Assembly (NCBI GenBank): GCA_903872005.1
Contig: CAIQJD010000283.1
Span: 1 to 10,959, forward strand
From: an uncultured bacterium
GTDB taxonomy: Bacteria; Chloroflexota; Anaerolineae; JACIWP01
Length of the DNA: 10,959 nucleotides
Direction: 5' to 3'
Below the pieces are notes generated by a model, which was given only the letters and a program-made list of their open reading frames with translations, was not told the DNA's origin and did no database searches. The position numbers and the translations under genes were made by a program. Positions 1 through 7,897 of the stretch are shown one piece after another (within the stretch, counting starts at the first letter, position 1; each line of letters begins with the position of its first letter).

Positions 1-548
1 AGGTCGGCGATCAGATCGGCGTACCCAATCGCCGGCGACGCCTCCATCGCCCCTTGCGCCTCAACCAGCGTGAAATGATGAATGCCCTGCCCATACAGGA
101 AGTCGCGCACCAAGTTCGGGTACTTCGTGGCAATGCGTAGCGGCCGGCCCTGATCCCGCCGCGCCAACGCCACATCGGCCAGGTCCGCAACCCGCGTCAC
201 ATCCAGCCATCCTTCCGGCACCGCCAGAGCCAGATCACAGCCGCCAAAGCCCAACTTTTCCCACAGGACGACGACCTCATCGCCATCCACCTGGCCCTCG
301 GCGACGATATCGTAACCGGTAATGCCCAGGACCGCGTCGCCATCGCGCACCTTCGCGAAAATGTCCGCCGGCCGCTGGAACAAGACCTCGAATTCCGGGA
401 AGGCCGGTATCTTGGCGAGATACTGACGCGGATTCGTCTTCGAAACGCGCAGGCCACAGCGATCCAGGAATGACAGCGTCGGCTCCTCCAACGCGCCCTT
501 ACTCGGCAGAGCCAGACGAATGCGCGGAGACTCCCGATTGACGCTCAT
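1..548 (-). CDS. hisG: ATP phosphoribosyltransferase HisG, partial (C-terminus off left edge)
   Basis: Catalyses the first step of histidine biosynthesis, joining ATP and PRPP to give phosphoribosyl-ATP in the cytoplasm. The visible 182 residues start with the family-typical IRLALPSKGALEEP. They continue through the periplasmic-binding-like core (VLGITGYDIVAE near residues 75-86) to EASPAIGYADLIAD at the cut end. This last stretch fits the front of the HisG signature (E-x5-G-x-A-x2-I-x-D), so the edge falls inside the PRPP-binding loop. The ATG at 548 is well supported: AAGGAGGAA lies 8 bases upstream, inside the end of hisZ, and the start overlaps the hisZ stop as ATGA, implying translational coupling. 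Pairing with a HisZ gene suggests the short HisG form that needs HisZ for activity and feedback control, but the C-terminus that would prove this is outside the window. Confidence 0.93.
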   Translation of the reverse strand, partial: MSVNRESPRIRLALPSKGALEEPTLSFLDRCGLRVSKTNPRQYLAKIPAFPEFEVLFQRPADIFAKVRDGDAVLGITGYDIVAEGQVDGDEVVVLWEKLGFGGCDLALAVPEGWLDVTRVADLADVALARRDQGRPLRIATKYPNLVRDFLYGQGIHHFTLVEAQGAMEASPAIGYADLIAD

Positions 549-2083
549 CGTTCGCTTCCTCCTTCGGCCGGCCCGCCGGCCGCCCAACGCAACAGAGCCG
601 GCTCATCCAGCTCAATAGCGCTCCCAGCCGCCAGATCGCGCACGCGGAATCGGCCGCTCGGCAGGAGCGTCGCCAGCGCCGGTATCCCGACCCGACTCGC
701 ATAGTGCGCGTTCGCGCGCTCGCCGCGCCCGCGCACGTCCGTCTCAACACGCCGGCCGGCGCGTCGCAATCCCGCCGCAGCGCGCAATGCCGCGCCGGCC
801 TGCCCCTCGTCCTCGACGCCCAAGAACAGATCGGCCGTCGGCGTCGCCGCGGCCGGCCCCTGCGCCTCCAGCAGCCGCCCGACATTGTACGCGAAGCCAC
901 ACGCCGGCGTGCGCCGCCGCCCGCCCATCGCCGTGATGAGGTCATCATACCGACCGCCCCCGCACCAAGGCTGCTCCACCTCAGCCGGCCCGGCCGCGTA
1001 GATCTCGAAGATCATGCCCGTATAGTAGTGCAACCCGCGCCCAAATCCCAGATTGATCGTCAGGCGCTCATCGGGGATGCCGGCTCCTTGCAGCAGCGCC
1101 ACCGTCTGCGACAATTCGCGCAACGGCTCCTCGCTCAATCGCTCGCGCGCCAGCAACTCCGCCGCCGCCGGCAACGCCCGACTGGGCGGGCCGCTCTGCG
1201 CCGCCAACTCTTCGGTCAGGGTCAGCGCCTGCCGGATCAGCGGCGATTGGTCCGGCCGGCTCAAATGATCCAGCAGGCTCTCGATAATCTCGTCCGCCGG
1301 CCGGCTCCCCAGTGCCGCATCCACGTCTAACCGCTGCAGCAATGCCTGCAATACCAGTCGCGCCTCGGCCCGTTCCGCCCCGCCGATCAGGCGAGACAGC
1401 GGGGCAGCGCCGCCATCGCGCGGCGGATACTGCTCCGCCAGACGCGCCTCCACGTAAGCCGGCCCCCGCTCCGGCCGCGACAGATTTTCCAGATTGGCAA
1501 GCAGGAAGCTGCGCGCCCGCCGATCCAGCTTCAGATGCGCCAGCATCTCCGCCGTCGCGCCGATATGCCCGATGGTCAGGCGATAGTCGCGCAGCCCCAA
1601 CGCATCCAGGCCGGCGCACGCCGCCAGAATGATCTCCGCATCAGCCAGCGGCCCGCCAACCCCAATCAGCTCCAAACCCATCTGTGTGAACTGGCGTCGC
1701 CGGCCGCGCTGCGGCTTCTCGTGGCGCAAGACCGGCCCGGCATAATACAGCCGTTGCGGCAGCGGCGCATCCTGCAACCGCTCCACGAACAGCCGGCCGA
1801 CCGAAGCCGTGAACTCCGGCCGCACGCACATGTCCCGCCCTCGATAGGTGAAGGCGTACAGCCTGGGCGCCAACGCCTCGCCCGACTTCCGCAGGAATAG
1901 CTCGGTCTGCTCCACCAGCGGCGCATCCACCGGCTGATACCCAAAACTCTCCGCCACCCCGCACAGCGCCTCTACAGCGCGCCGCGCCGGCCACGCCATC
2001 GCCGGCAACAGATCATCCATGCCACGCAACCGCTCGATGGGCCGCTGGGCCGGCGCGCCGGCCGGCGTCTCTCTTGTCGTCAT
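545..2083 (-). CDS. hisZ: HisZ-like ATP phosphoribosyltransferase regulatory subunit (HisRS paralogue)
   Basis: A class II histidyl-tRNA-synthetase-like protein, called HisZ because it is coupled to hisG by an ATGA overlap. HisZ binds short HisG and carries the histidine feedback site. Numbering from the ATG at 2083 (512 aa), visible motifs are LRGMDDLLP (19-27), RPEFT (88-92), a motif-2 stretch YYAGPVLRHEKPQRG (113-127), GRGLHYYTG (348-356), CGGGRYDDL (374-382) and a motif-3-like GFAYNVGRL (396-404). An anticodon-binding-like domain follows at about 417-499. It is long for the family because about 165 residues separate motif 2 from GRGLHYY. HisRS normally has RGLDYY there, and the D-to-H change fits a non-aminoacylating paralogue. 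A true HisRS cannot be excluded, since many substrate residues remain. A GTG at 2101 lies 6 bases after the upstream stop, but the ATG at 2083 has the better purine-rich ribosome site (GAGGCGGAG). Confidence 0.82.
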   Translation of the reverse strand: MTTRETPAGAPAQRPIERLRGMDDLLPAMAWPARRAVEALCGVAESFGYQPVDAPLVEQTELFLRKSGEALAPRLYAFTYRGRDMCVRPEFTASVGRLFVERLQDAPLPQRLYYAGPVLRHEKPQRGRRRQFTQMGLELIGVGGPLADAEIILAACAGLDALGLRDYRLTIGHIGATAEMLAHLKLDRRARSFLLANLENLSRPERGPAYVEARLAEQYPPRDGGAAPLSRLIGGAERAEARLVLQALLQRLDVDAALGSRPADEIIESLLDHLSRPDQSPLIRQALTLTEELAAQSGPPSRALPAAAELLARERLSEEPLRELSQTVALLQGAGIPDERLTINLGFGRGLHYYTGMIFEIYAAGPAEVEQPWCGGGRYDDLITAMGGRRRTPACGFAYNVGRLLEAQGPAAATPTADLFLGVEDEGQAGAALRAAAGLRRAGRRVETDVRGRGERANAHYASRVGIPALATLLPSGRFRVRDLAAGSAIELDEPALLRWAAGGPAEGGSER

Positions 2084-2107
2084 CGTCTCCGCCTCATTCA
2101 CAGCACA

Positions 2108-3112
2108 TCAATAGTAGATCGTTGTAACCTGCGTCTCGTGCAGCGCCGCGTACGCCGTATCCTGCGACCCCCGACACACGCCGCTCAACGGGCATTGGCC
2201 GGCGCAGGTATAGGAAAACGAGCGCATCACCGAACAGTGCGTGAAATCACAGGCATGGCAGCGCGGCGGCCGACCATAGTGGCAGCAGCTCCGCCCCAGT
2301 GTCCAGAACAATTCATCCATCAGGAAGATATCCAGGCCAGACGCCGCTTCGACCTGCTTGTAGGCCAGCTTCACCGCCCCGCGCAGCGCGTCGTCCAGCG
2401 CACCGCTCGCCGGCTGCCGCTGTCGCAGCGCCTCGGCCAGCGCCGGCTCCACTTCGACCATGCCCGCCCGCAACGCCACCCGCAACAGGTGATAATCCAC
2501 CGGGATGAACAAATGCTCGCGATCCGCGGCCCACCAGACGCCCAACGCTTCCAGCGTCTTGACCAGGACGAAGCCCTTCTTGAAATGCGGATCAGCATAG
2601 CCTGCGAAAAGCTCCAGCCGATCCATCAGCCCCCCGCCGGCCGCATCCCGCAACCTTCCCGCCGTCGCCGCCAGCAGGACTGCGCTCTCGCCGTCGAACT
2701 CTTGCAGCAGCCGGCCGGCCATGTCGCGCAGCACGGCCGCCCGCTCGTCGTTGCGCCGCAAGCGGACTTCACCGACGCTGAACAGCCCATCCACCTCGGC
2801 CGGCGAGACATCCGCCAGACGCTTCGCCGTGAAGAAATCCGGCTCGCGCGCCGCCTTACGCCGGGCCAGAGTGAAGAACGCGTCCGCGCCGCTCAATGCG
2901 CGCCCATCCACGACCACGTCGAAACCGCGAAAATCGAACAGCAGCGCCGATAGGAAGAAGTAGTAATCCACCAGCCTGCGCGGCGCCAACGGCGGCTGCC
3001 CACCCAACAACACGCCGAATTCGCGGCGCGGCCAGGCAACCTGCCCCAAACGCTCGCCAATCAGCCGGCATTGCGCCGGCGCTTCCCATATCGCCCCTGC
3101 GCCGCTCACCAT
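2108..3112 (-). CDS. QNG1/DUF2419-like protein with C-terminal EndoIII-like cysteine cluster
   Basis: Not a textbook family member. Several landmarks follow the order of queuosine 5'-phosphate N-glycosylase (QNG1, DUF2419), a helix-hairpin-helix glycosylase relative that releases queuine for salvage. From the ATG at 3112 (334 aa) these are DYYFFLSALLFDF (49-61), FTAKRLADV (94-102), a helical stretch with FAGYADPHFKKGFVLVKTL (169-187), IPVDYHLLRVALRAGMVEV (203-221, like the QNG1 ADYRxPQ segment whose Asp contacts substrate), LDIFLMDELFWTLGR (260-274), and the C-terminal TTIYY. Unlike ordinary QNG1 it has C277-x7-C285-x2-C288-x4-C293, close to the EndoIII iron-sulfur loop, then C303-x3-C307-x5-C313. 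Queuosine salvage or DNA glycosylase activity is inference. It is the first gene of the operon with hisZ and hisG. The start rests on GGGGTGAT 6 bases upstream of the ATG. A TTG at 3154 would extend it but has no ribosome site. Confidence 0.6.
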   Translation of the reverse strand: MVSGAGAIWEAPAQCRLIGERLGQVAWPRREFGVLLGGQPPLAPRRLVDYYFFLSALLFDFRGFDVVVDGRALSGADAFFTLARRKAAREPDFFTAKRLADVSPAEVDGLFSVGEVRLRRNDERAAVLRDMAGRLLQEFDGESAVLLAATAGRLRDAAGGGLMDRLELFAGYADPHFKKGFVLVKTLEALGVWWAADREHLFIPVDYHLLRVALRAGMVEVEPALAEALRQRQPASGALDDALRGAVKLAYKQVEAASGLDIFLMDELFWTLGRSCCHYGRPPRCHACDFTHCSVMRSFSYTCAGQCPLSGVCRGSQDTAYAALHETQVTTIYY

Positions 3113-3147
3113 ATCAGCATCACCCCACAAACCATCCGCTCCCCCGA

Positions 3148-3176
3148 TTGTCAAGCGAGCCGGAACCGATTATAAT
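3148..3176 (+). promoter_or_regulatory. Sigma-70-like promoter for the LysM gene
   Basis: TTGTCA at 3148-3153, a 17-base spacer, and a perfect TATAAT at 3171-3176. Transcription would begin near 3183, giving a leader of about 40 bases before the ATG at 3223. An ATG at 3175 lies inside the -10 box, so it cannot be the translation start of this transcript. Confidence 0.7.
3169..3174 (-). promoter_or_regulatory. Possible -10 element for the QNG1-like/hisZ/hisG operon
   Basis: ATTATAAT at 3169-3176 is a perfect palindrome, so the minus strand also reads TATAAT here, about 57 bases upstream of the ATG at 3112. I see no good -35 at 16-18 bases upstream on the minus strand. A minus-strand TTGACA at 3154-3149 has no matching -10. 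The operon needs a promoter in this gap, but the exact element is uncertain. Confidence 0.35.
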
Positions 3177-3222
3177 GGCCTCGTCCGGTTGCGCCAGTCG
3201 CGCCCGATGGGAGGAAATCGCC

Positions 3223-3693
3223 ATGTCACGCCGGCAGATCATCCTGATTGTCCTGCTCAACGCCCTCGTCTCTCTGGTCATCAGTTTGGCCGTGGTCTGG
3301 GCCGCTCTGACCCAATGGACGCCGCGTCAAGCCGGCTACGCGCCCCTCTCCTCACCAGGCGGCTTTGCCCAGCCGACCCCGCTCAAATCCGATATCCTCT
3401 ACGTCGTGCAACAGGGCGACAGCCTTTCTGGCATCGCGCTGCGCTTCGGCGTCCCCATCGGCGATCTAATGCGCGCCAACGATCTCACCGACGCCAATCG
3501 CATCAGCGTCGGCCAGCGCCTCATCATCCCCGCCGGCCCCGTCGCCGAACGCACCGCCACCCGCGCCCCGACCCCCACCCAAACCACGCTGCCCTTCGAG
3601 CCGCCCACCCCGGTGACGCTGATCACGCCCACGCCCGCCGGGACGAAACCGCCGGCCGGCGTAACGCCGACGTCCACGCCCACCGCGCGCTGA
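3223..3693 (+). CDS. Membrane-anchored LysM-domain protein
   Basis: A 156-residue envelope protein. Residues 6-29 (IILIVLLNALVSLVISLAVV and on) form one hydrophobic segment after a basic N-terminus (SRRQ). It probably acts as an uncleaved anchor, since no lipobox cysteine is present. A single LysM domain spans about 60-103: YVVQQGDSLSGIALRFGV, then DLMRAND, then ISVGQRLIIP. LysM binds glycan such as peptidoglycan. The last 50 residues are rich in Pro and Thr (PTPTQT, PTPVTLITPTP, TPTSTPTAR), a flexible tail with no recognised domain. No catalytic domain is present, so a structural or glycan-tethering role on the outer face of the membrane is inferred. The start is fixed by GGAGG at 3210-3214, 8 bases before the ATG, under a near-consensus promoter. 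The reading frame is open far upstream, but that part lies antisense to the QNG1-like gene. Confidence 0.85.
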   Translation: MSRRQIILIVLLNALVSLVISLAVVWAALTQWTPRQAGYAPLSSPGGFAQPTPLKSDILYVVQQGDSLSGIALRFGVPIGDLMRANDLTDANRISVGQRLIIPAGPVAERTATRAPTPTQTTLPFEPPTPVTLITPTPAGTKPPAGVTPTSTPTAR

Positions 3694-3832
3694 GCGACGT
3701 CAAGCAGTACGATTCAGGCAGACTGGCACATAGGGGCCGACGGGCAAAGACCACGACAGCGGGGTCGTTTCCAGATTCTCCCTTGAATGAGCGGACTCCG
3801 TCTCAGGCGCGCTGCCTGGCCGACGTCGCCAG
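3694..3832. other. Convergent intergenic gap, no clear terminator
   Basis: This 139-base gap lies between the 3' ends of the LysM and phosphatase genes. The only hairpin I find is weak: ACGAC (3753-3757) and GTCGT (3764-3768) with a six-base loop, followed by TTT on the plus strand. GCGACGTC at 3694-3701 recurs inverted as GACGTCGC at 3822-3829. Neither is convincing as a terminator. Confidence 0.3.
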
Positions 3833-4462
3833 TCATCCCTCCGTTTGAATCTGGCGCAGATGGTGCGTATCGTTGATGCGCTCAACGGTGAAGCGATAGC
3901 GTTCGGTATGATAGCGGAAAACGTTAATGCAACAGGTCTCTTGCTCAATGCGCCAGAAAGCCTCGTTCCCCAGGCCCAACACCGCGCACAGCAACACCCG
4001 ATTGACCACTTGATGGCCCACCAGCGCCACACGCCCCAGCGGATACTGGTCGGCAACGCCCAGCAAGCCGCGCAGCGCGCGGGAGCGCACGTCATCCAGA
4101 CTCTCGCCGGCCGGGAACGTGACCAGATGGGGCGCCGCTTGCCAACGCTCATACAACGCGGGATGAGCCGCCTGTACCTCGGCCAGCGTCAGACCTTGCC
4201 ATGCCCCGTAATGAATATCCAACAGATCCGGCAGCGGACGCGCCGTCAGGCCGGCCGCCTGGGCAATCAACTCGGCCGTGTTGAAAGCGCGCTTCAGTGG
4301 GCTGGCGAAGACCGCCTCCAGCCCAACCGACGCCAGCGCGCCGGCCGCCGCGCGTGCCTGCGCCAGGCCGATCTCGTCCAATGGCAGGTCGGCCTGGCCT
4401 CGATAGCGCCAATCTCGATTCCACGCCGTATCGCCATGTCGCACCAGATAGAAGATCGTCAC
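3833..4462 (-). CDS. Histidine phosphatase superfamily protein (phosphoglycerate mutase-like)
   Basis: A 209-residue branch-1 histidine phosphatase. R8-H9-G10 near the start (FYLVRHGDTAWN) carries the phospho-accepting histidine. R58 in FASPLKRAFNTAEL and H150 in ALVGHQ complete the phosphate pocket. LDIHYGAWQGLT (81-92) aligns with the mutase motif whose glutamate is the usual proton donor; here that position is Asp82. Substrate cannot be read from sequence: members include cofactor-dependent mutases, broad sugar-phosphate phosphatases and alpha-ribazole phosphatase, and the length fits any of these. The start is GTG, with GGGGGA 7 bases upstream. The gene follows glyQS by 54 bases but has its own strong promoter in that gap, so it is probably expressed independently as well. 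Confidence 0.88.
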   Translation of the reverse strand: MTIFYLVRHGDTAWNRDWRYRGQADLPLDEIGLAQARAAAGALASVGLEAVFASPLKRAFNTAELIAQAAGLTARPLPDLLDIHYGAWQGLTLAEVQAAHPALYERWQAAPHLVTFPAGESLDDVRSRALRGLLGVADQYPLGRVALVGHQVVNRVLLCAVLGLGNEAFWRIEQETCCINVFRYHTERYRFTVERINDTHHLRQIQTEG

Positions 4463-4482
4463 AGGAGCGTCCCCCTACACTG

Positions 4483-4511
4483 ATTCTAATGCAAGCCCCA
4501 GGGCCTGTCAA
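4483..4511 (-). promoter_or_regulatory. Near-consensus sigma-70 promoter for the phosphatase gene
   Basis: On the minus strand a perfect TTGACA (4511-4506), a 17-base spacer and TAGAAT (4488-4483) sit between the glyQS stop and the phosphatase GTG. Predicted transcription starts near 4476, leaving a short leader of about 14 bases that holds the GGGGGA ribosome site. Confidence 0.75.
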
Positions 4512-4516
4512 ACCGC

Positions 4517-7500
4517 CTAAAACCCTTCTACTTTCGACAGATCGGCGATGCCGCCGGCCAGGCCGGCGATCCCCTGCAACAGCCCCAGCCGCGCCTCACG
4601 CACGGCGCTATCTTCCGCCATCACCAGCACCGCATCGAAGAAACCGTTGATCGCCGGCAGCATCGGCTCCAGCGCCTCAAAGAGCGCATCCACACTGCTG
4701 GCCGGCGTCACGCCGGCGCGCGCCGTCAAATACGCCGCGTGCAGCGCCTCGCTGGCCGGCTCGGTATACAGCGCCGGCTGCATGGCGAAGCGTTGCGTCT
4801 GGCTCCGCACGATGCGCACGCAGCGGCCATACGCGGCCAACAGCGCCGGCCATTCCGCTCGCTCCACCCACCGCCCCAAATCGCCGGCGACCACATAGGC
4901 CCGATACGGATCATCGCCGCACTCCGCCAACGCCGCATCGGCCAGATCGTAGCGCAACCCCTGTTCCAGCAGCCAGCCCCGCAGCCGGCCCTGGATGAAC
5001 TCCCACGCCGCGTTCAGCGCCTCGTCACTACATGGCGCCGGCAGCAATTGGCCGGCTTCCCGCAGCAACTCCCGCAGCGACAGGCGCAACTGATGCCCCA
5101 CTGCGATCTGCACCAGACCCAGCGCGGCGCGGCGCAGCCCGAAAGGATCCGCCGAAGCCGTCGGAATCAACCCGACAGCGAAGAGACCCATCAGCGTATC
5201 CAGCCGGTCGGCCAAAGCCAACACGACTCCCGGCCGGCTCTGCGGCAAGACGTCGCCAGCGCCGCGCGGCAGATACTGCTCAAAGATCGCGCCCGCCACG
5301 GCCGGCGTCTCGCCCGAAAGCCGCGCATATTCGCGCCCCATCACCCCTTGCAGCGACGTCATCTCAATCACCATCTGCGTCGCCAGGTCCGCCTTGCACA
5401 GATGCGCGGCCCGGCCGGCCGCCTCGGCCTCGGTCGCCGTCAGCCCCAGACGCTCGGCCAGGATCGGCGCCAACCCCTCCAGCCGGCGCGCCTTGTCGCG
5501 CATCGAACCCAACTTCTCCTGAAACGTCAGGGTCTCCAGGCGCGGCAAGAACTCTTCCAGCTTGCGGGTCGAGTCAGCCTGGAAAAAGAAAGCCGCGTCC
5601 GCAAAGCGCGCCCGCAGCACCTCCTCATTGCCGGCGCGCACCAACGCCTGATCCAGCGTTTGCCCGTTGGCGATGACGACGAAATAGGGCAGCATCTTGC
5701 CGGCCGCGTCCACCACCGGGAAATAACGCTGATGCTTCTTCATCACGGCAATGAGCGCCTCGCTTGGCAGGCTCAAGAACGACTCATCGAAATGGCCGCG
5801 GATCGGCAATGGCTGCTCCACCAAATTGGCGACCTCATCCAACAGAGCCGCGTCATCCGGGATGAAACCGCTCACCTCGCCGGCCAGCTTCATGGCCGCC
5901 GCGGCGATGACGCTGCGCCGCTCGCTGACATCCACCGTAATGCGATTCGCCTGCAATGTATTGAGATAGTTCGCCGCGCCCGAAATGGTGATCGCCGGCG
6001 AGCGATGCGGGCGCAGGCCGCGCGTGGTGCGACCGGCATACAGGCCGGCGTACTCGAACGGCACGATGTCATTCCCCAACAATGCCACAAACCAGCGCAG
6101 CGGCCGCGAGAACGCCACGCCGCTGCCGTCCCAACGCATGGTCTTGCCAAAGGACAGGCTGGCGACAAGCTTGGGCAACAATACCGTCAGGATGTCGCCG
6201 GCCGATAGGCCGGCGCGACGCACCAACGCCGTCACGAACTCCTTCTTGCCCTCCTGCCGGACGGTGAGCGCCTCCACCGGCACGCCGGCATTGCGGGCGA
6301 AGCCCTCCGCCGCTTTGGTCGGCTTGCCGGCGGCGTCGAAAGCGACAATCGCCGGCGGCCCTTTCAGCAGCTCCTCTTCATCGGGTTGGCGCGGCGCGAG
6401 GCCGTCCACCAACAGCGCCAGCCGGCGCGGCGTCCCGACTGCCCGCAGGCCCGTGAAGCTCAAACGCGCCTCGCCCAACATGCGCCGGGCATTCGCTTCC
6501 AATTGCTCCAACGCCGAGCGCAAGTCGCCGGCCGGCAGCTCCTCGACGCCTATCTCCAACAAGAAGGGCTGCGCCGACTTGGGATCCGGCACCCGCGCTT
6601 CCGGGGCCGGCCGCGTCGCCGGCGCGCCGCCGGCCACCCACGTCCGCATGCGCGGATGGCCCAGCTCCTCGCGCTGCTTGACCCAGGCGCGCGCCACATT
6701 GCGCGCCAGATTCCGCATCCGGTTGAAGAAGCTGGCGCGCTCCGTGACGCCAATCGCGCCGCGCGCGTCCAGCACGTTGAACGTATGCGAACAATTCAAC
6801 ACGAAATCGTAAGCCGGCAACACCAACCCTTGCTCCAGCAAGCGATTGACCTGCCGTTCGTAAATCGTGAAGAGGTCCTTCAGCTCTGCCACGTTGGCAT
6901 GTTCGACATTATAGGCGCTGTACTCCACTTCAGACTGATAGTGTACGTCGCCATAAGTAATGTCGGGCGCCCATTCGATGTTGCGGAAGTTCCGCACGCC
7001 CTGCAACGGCATCGCGATGCGCTCCAGGCCGTAGGTCAGCTCAACCGCCACCGGATGGGTTGGGAAGCCGCCGGCTTGCTGGAAATAGGTATACTGGGTG
7101 ATCTCCTGCCCATCCAGCCACACCTCCCAGCCCAGACCCCACGCGCCCAGCGCCGGCGATTCCCAGTTATCTTCCACGAAGCGCACATCATGCCGGCCGA
7201 AATCAATCCCCAACGCCCCCAGGCTCTCCAGATACATCTCTTGCGGATTGACCGGCTCCGGCTTAAGGATCACCTGATACTGATAGAAGCGCTGCAGGCG
7301 GTTCGGATTCTGACCGTAGCGGCTATCCGCCGGCCGGATGGATGGCTCGACATAAGCGACGTTCCACGGCTCCGGGCCGAGGACTTGCAGGAACGTGGCC
7401 GGGTTCATCGTGCCGGCGCCCACCTGCACATTGTGCGGCTGCCAGATCAAACAGCCGCGCTCGCCCCAGAAGCGTTCCAGCGCCATAATCATCTCTTGAA

Positions 7501-7519
7501 AGGTCAACGGCTTGTTCAT
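4517..7519 (-). CDS. glyQS: Glycyl-tRNA synthetase, fused alpha and beta subunits
   Basis: Charges tRNA-Gly with glycine using ATP. At 1000 residues it joins the two chains of the bacterial alpha2-beta2 enzyme. Residues 1 to about 290 are GlyQ, the class II catalytic core ([65 protein letters not shown]). About 290-317 is an Ala/Pro-rich linker. From about 318 ([15 protein letters not shown]) to the end is GlyS, with [42 protein letters not shown], a helical domain with [13 protein letters not shown] and [15 protein letters not shown], and the usual [11 protein letters not shown] near the C-terminus. Fused forms are known in several phyla, for example Chlamydia. The ATG directly abuts the upstream MazG-like stop (TAG then ATG), with GAGAGG just before it. 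No T-box leader is seen, as expected for an internal operon gene. Confidence 0.97.
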   Translation of the reverse strand: MNKPLTFQEMIMALERFWGERGCLIWQPHNVQVGAGTMNPATFLQVLGPEPWNVAYVEPSIRPADSRYGQNPNRLQRFYQYQVILKPEPVNPQEMYLESLGALGIDFGRHDVRFVEDNWESPALGAWGLGWEVWLDGQEITQYTYFQQAGGFPTHPVAVELTYGLERIAMPLQGVRNFRNIEWAPDITYGDVHYQSEVEYSAYNVEHANVAELKDLFTIYERQVNRLLEQGLVLPAYDFVLNCSHTFNVLDARGAIGVTERASFFNRMRNLARNVARAWVKQREELGHPRMRTWVAGGAPATRPAPEARVPDPKSAQPFLLEIGVEELPAGDLRSALEQLEANARRMLGEARLSFTGLRAVGTPRRLALLVDGLAPRQPDEEELLKGPPAIVAFDAAGKPTKAAEGFARNAGVPVEALTVRQEGKKEFVTALVRRAGLSAGDILTVLLPKLVASLSFGKTMRWDGSGVAFSRPLRWFVALLGNDIVPFEYAGLYAGRTTRGLRPHRSPAITISGAANYLNTLQANRITVDVSERRSVIAAAAMKLAGEVSGFIPDDAALLDEVANLVEQPLPIRGHFDESFLSLPSEALIAVMKKHQRYFPVVDAAGKMLPYFVVIANGQTLDQALVRAGNEEVLRARFADAAFFFQADSTRKLEEFLPRLETLTFQEKLGSMRDKARRLEGLAPILAERLGLTATEAEAAGRAAHLCKADLATQMVIEMTSLQGVMGREYARLSGETPAVAGAIFEQYLPRGAGDVLPQSRPGVVLALADRLDTLMGLFAVGLIPTASADPFGLRRAALGLVQIAVGHQLRLSLRELLREAGQLLPAPCSDEALNAAWEFIQGRLRGWLLEQGLRYDLADAALAECGDDPYRAYVVAGDLGRWVERAEWPALLAAYGRCVRIVRSQTQRFAMQPALYTEPASEALHAAYLTARAGVTPASSVDALFEALEPMLPAINGFFDAVLVMAEDSAVREARLGLLQGIAGLAGGIADLSKVEGF

Positions 7520-7897
7520 CTATTCCTCTCCCCGCATGCGCTTCATGTTCTGCGCCTGACTCTCTAAATAGCGCGCCATCTCAGCTCTGCTTTCCGTCAC
7601 TCCAAAGCGGCGCTCGGCTTTGGCCTGATTGCCAATCAAAGCCGCCTCCAGGTCAATATCAAACTGATAAGCCAACTTGAACAAGAACGTGGCCGCATCG
7701 GCCAGCTCGCCGGCCAGCTCGGCCTGCAAATCCGCCCGCTCGTCGGGATTGCGGTACCCCTCTTTGTACAATACCAACCGCGCCACCTCGCCAATCTCCT
7801 CGACCAGATGGACGAAGGTCTGCGCCGGCGCAACCCGATCCCACCCCCGCGCCTCGTCGTATGCTTCCAGCCAATGCTGATAGTCGCTAATGTTCAT
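7520..7897 (-). CDS. MazG-like nucleotide pyrophosphohydrolase
   Basis: A 125-residue all-helical protein of the MazG/all-alpha NTP pyrophosphohydrolase superfamily, whose members hydrolyse nucleoside triphosphates to monophosphate and pyrophosphate with Mg2+. The metal-binding signature is present: E34-I-G-E37 in HLVEEIGEVARL and E64-L-A-D67 in GELADAATFLF. It is a single domain, unlike the two-domain E. coli MazG, and would probably act as a dimer or tetramer. Its substrate (a damaged or regulatory nucleotide) is not readable from sequence. The ATG at 7897 overlaps the recO stop as ATGA and its own stop directly abuts the glyQS ATG, so it is locked into the operon. A second, different MazG-fold gene lies upstream of recO. 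Confidence 0.85.
   Translation of the reverse strand: MNISDYQHWLEAYDEARGWDRVAPAQTFVHLVEEIGEVARLVLYKEGYRNPDERADLQAELAGELADAATFLFKLAYQFDIDLEAALIGNQAKAERRFGVTESRAEMARYLESQAQNMKRMRGEE

Noticed and set aside
3113..3154. TTG start extending the QNG1-like protein by 14 residues
   Set aside because: The added residues are not family-like and the TTG has no ribosome site, while the ATG at 3112 has GGGGTGAT at ideal spacing.
2896..3222. Upstream extension of the LysM frame
   Set aside because: It runs antisense through the QNG1-like gene and across the promoter; the ATG at 3223 has GGAGG and precedes a normal membrane anchor.
3750..3770. Intrinsic terminator between the LysM and phosphatase genes
   Set aside because: The stem is only 5 bp with three Ts, and a competing pairing exists; too weak to call.
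4739..6208. 489-codon plus-strand open frame opposite glyQS
   Set aside because: It is an antisense shadow of GC-rich coding sequence, rich in Arg/Gln/His, with no family motif. glyQS on the other strand is unambiguous.
6386..7567. 393-codon plus-strand open frame opposite the GlyQ part
   Set aside because: Also a shadow of glyQS; no domain or ribosome site, and composition typical of antisense frames.
7520..7700. T-box riboswitch for glyQS
   Set aside because: The region upstream of glyQS is coding sequence of the MazG-like gene, and no T-box core or anticodon-like stem was recognised.
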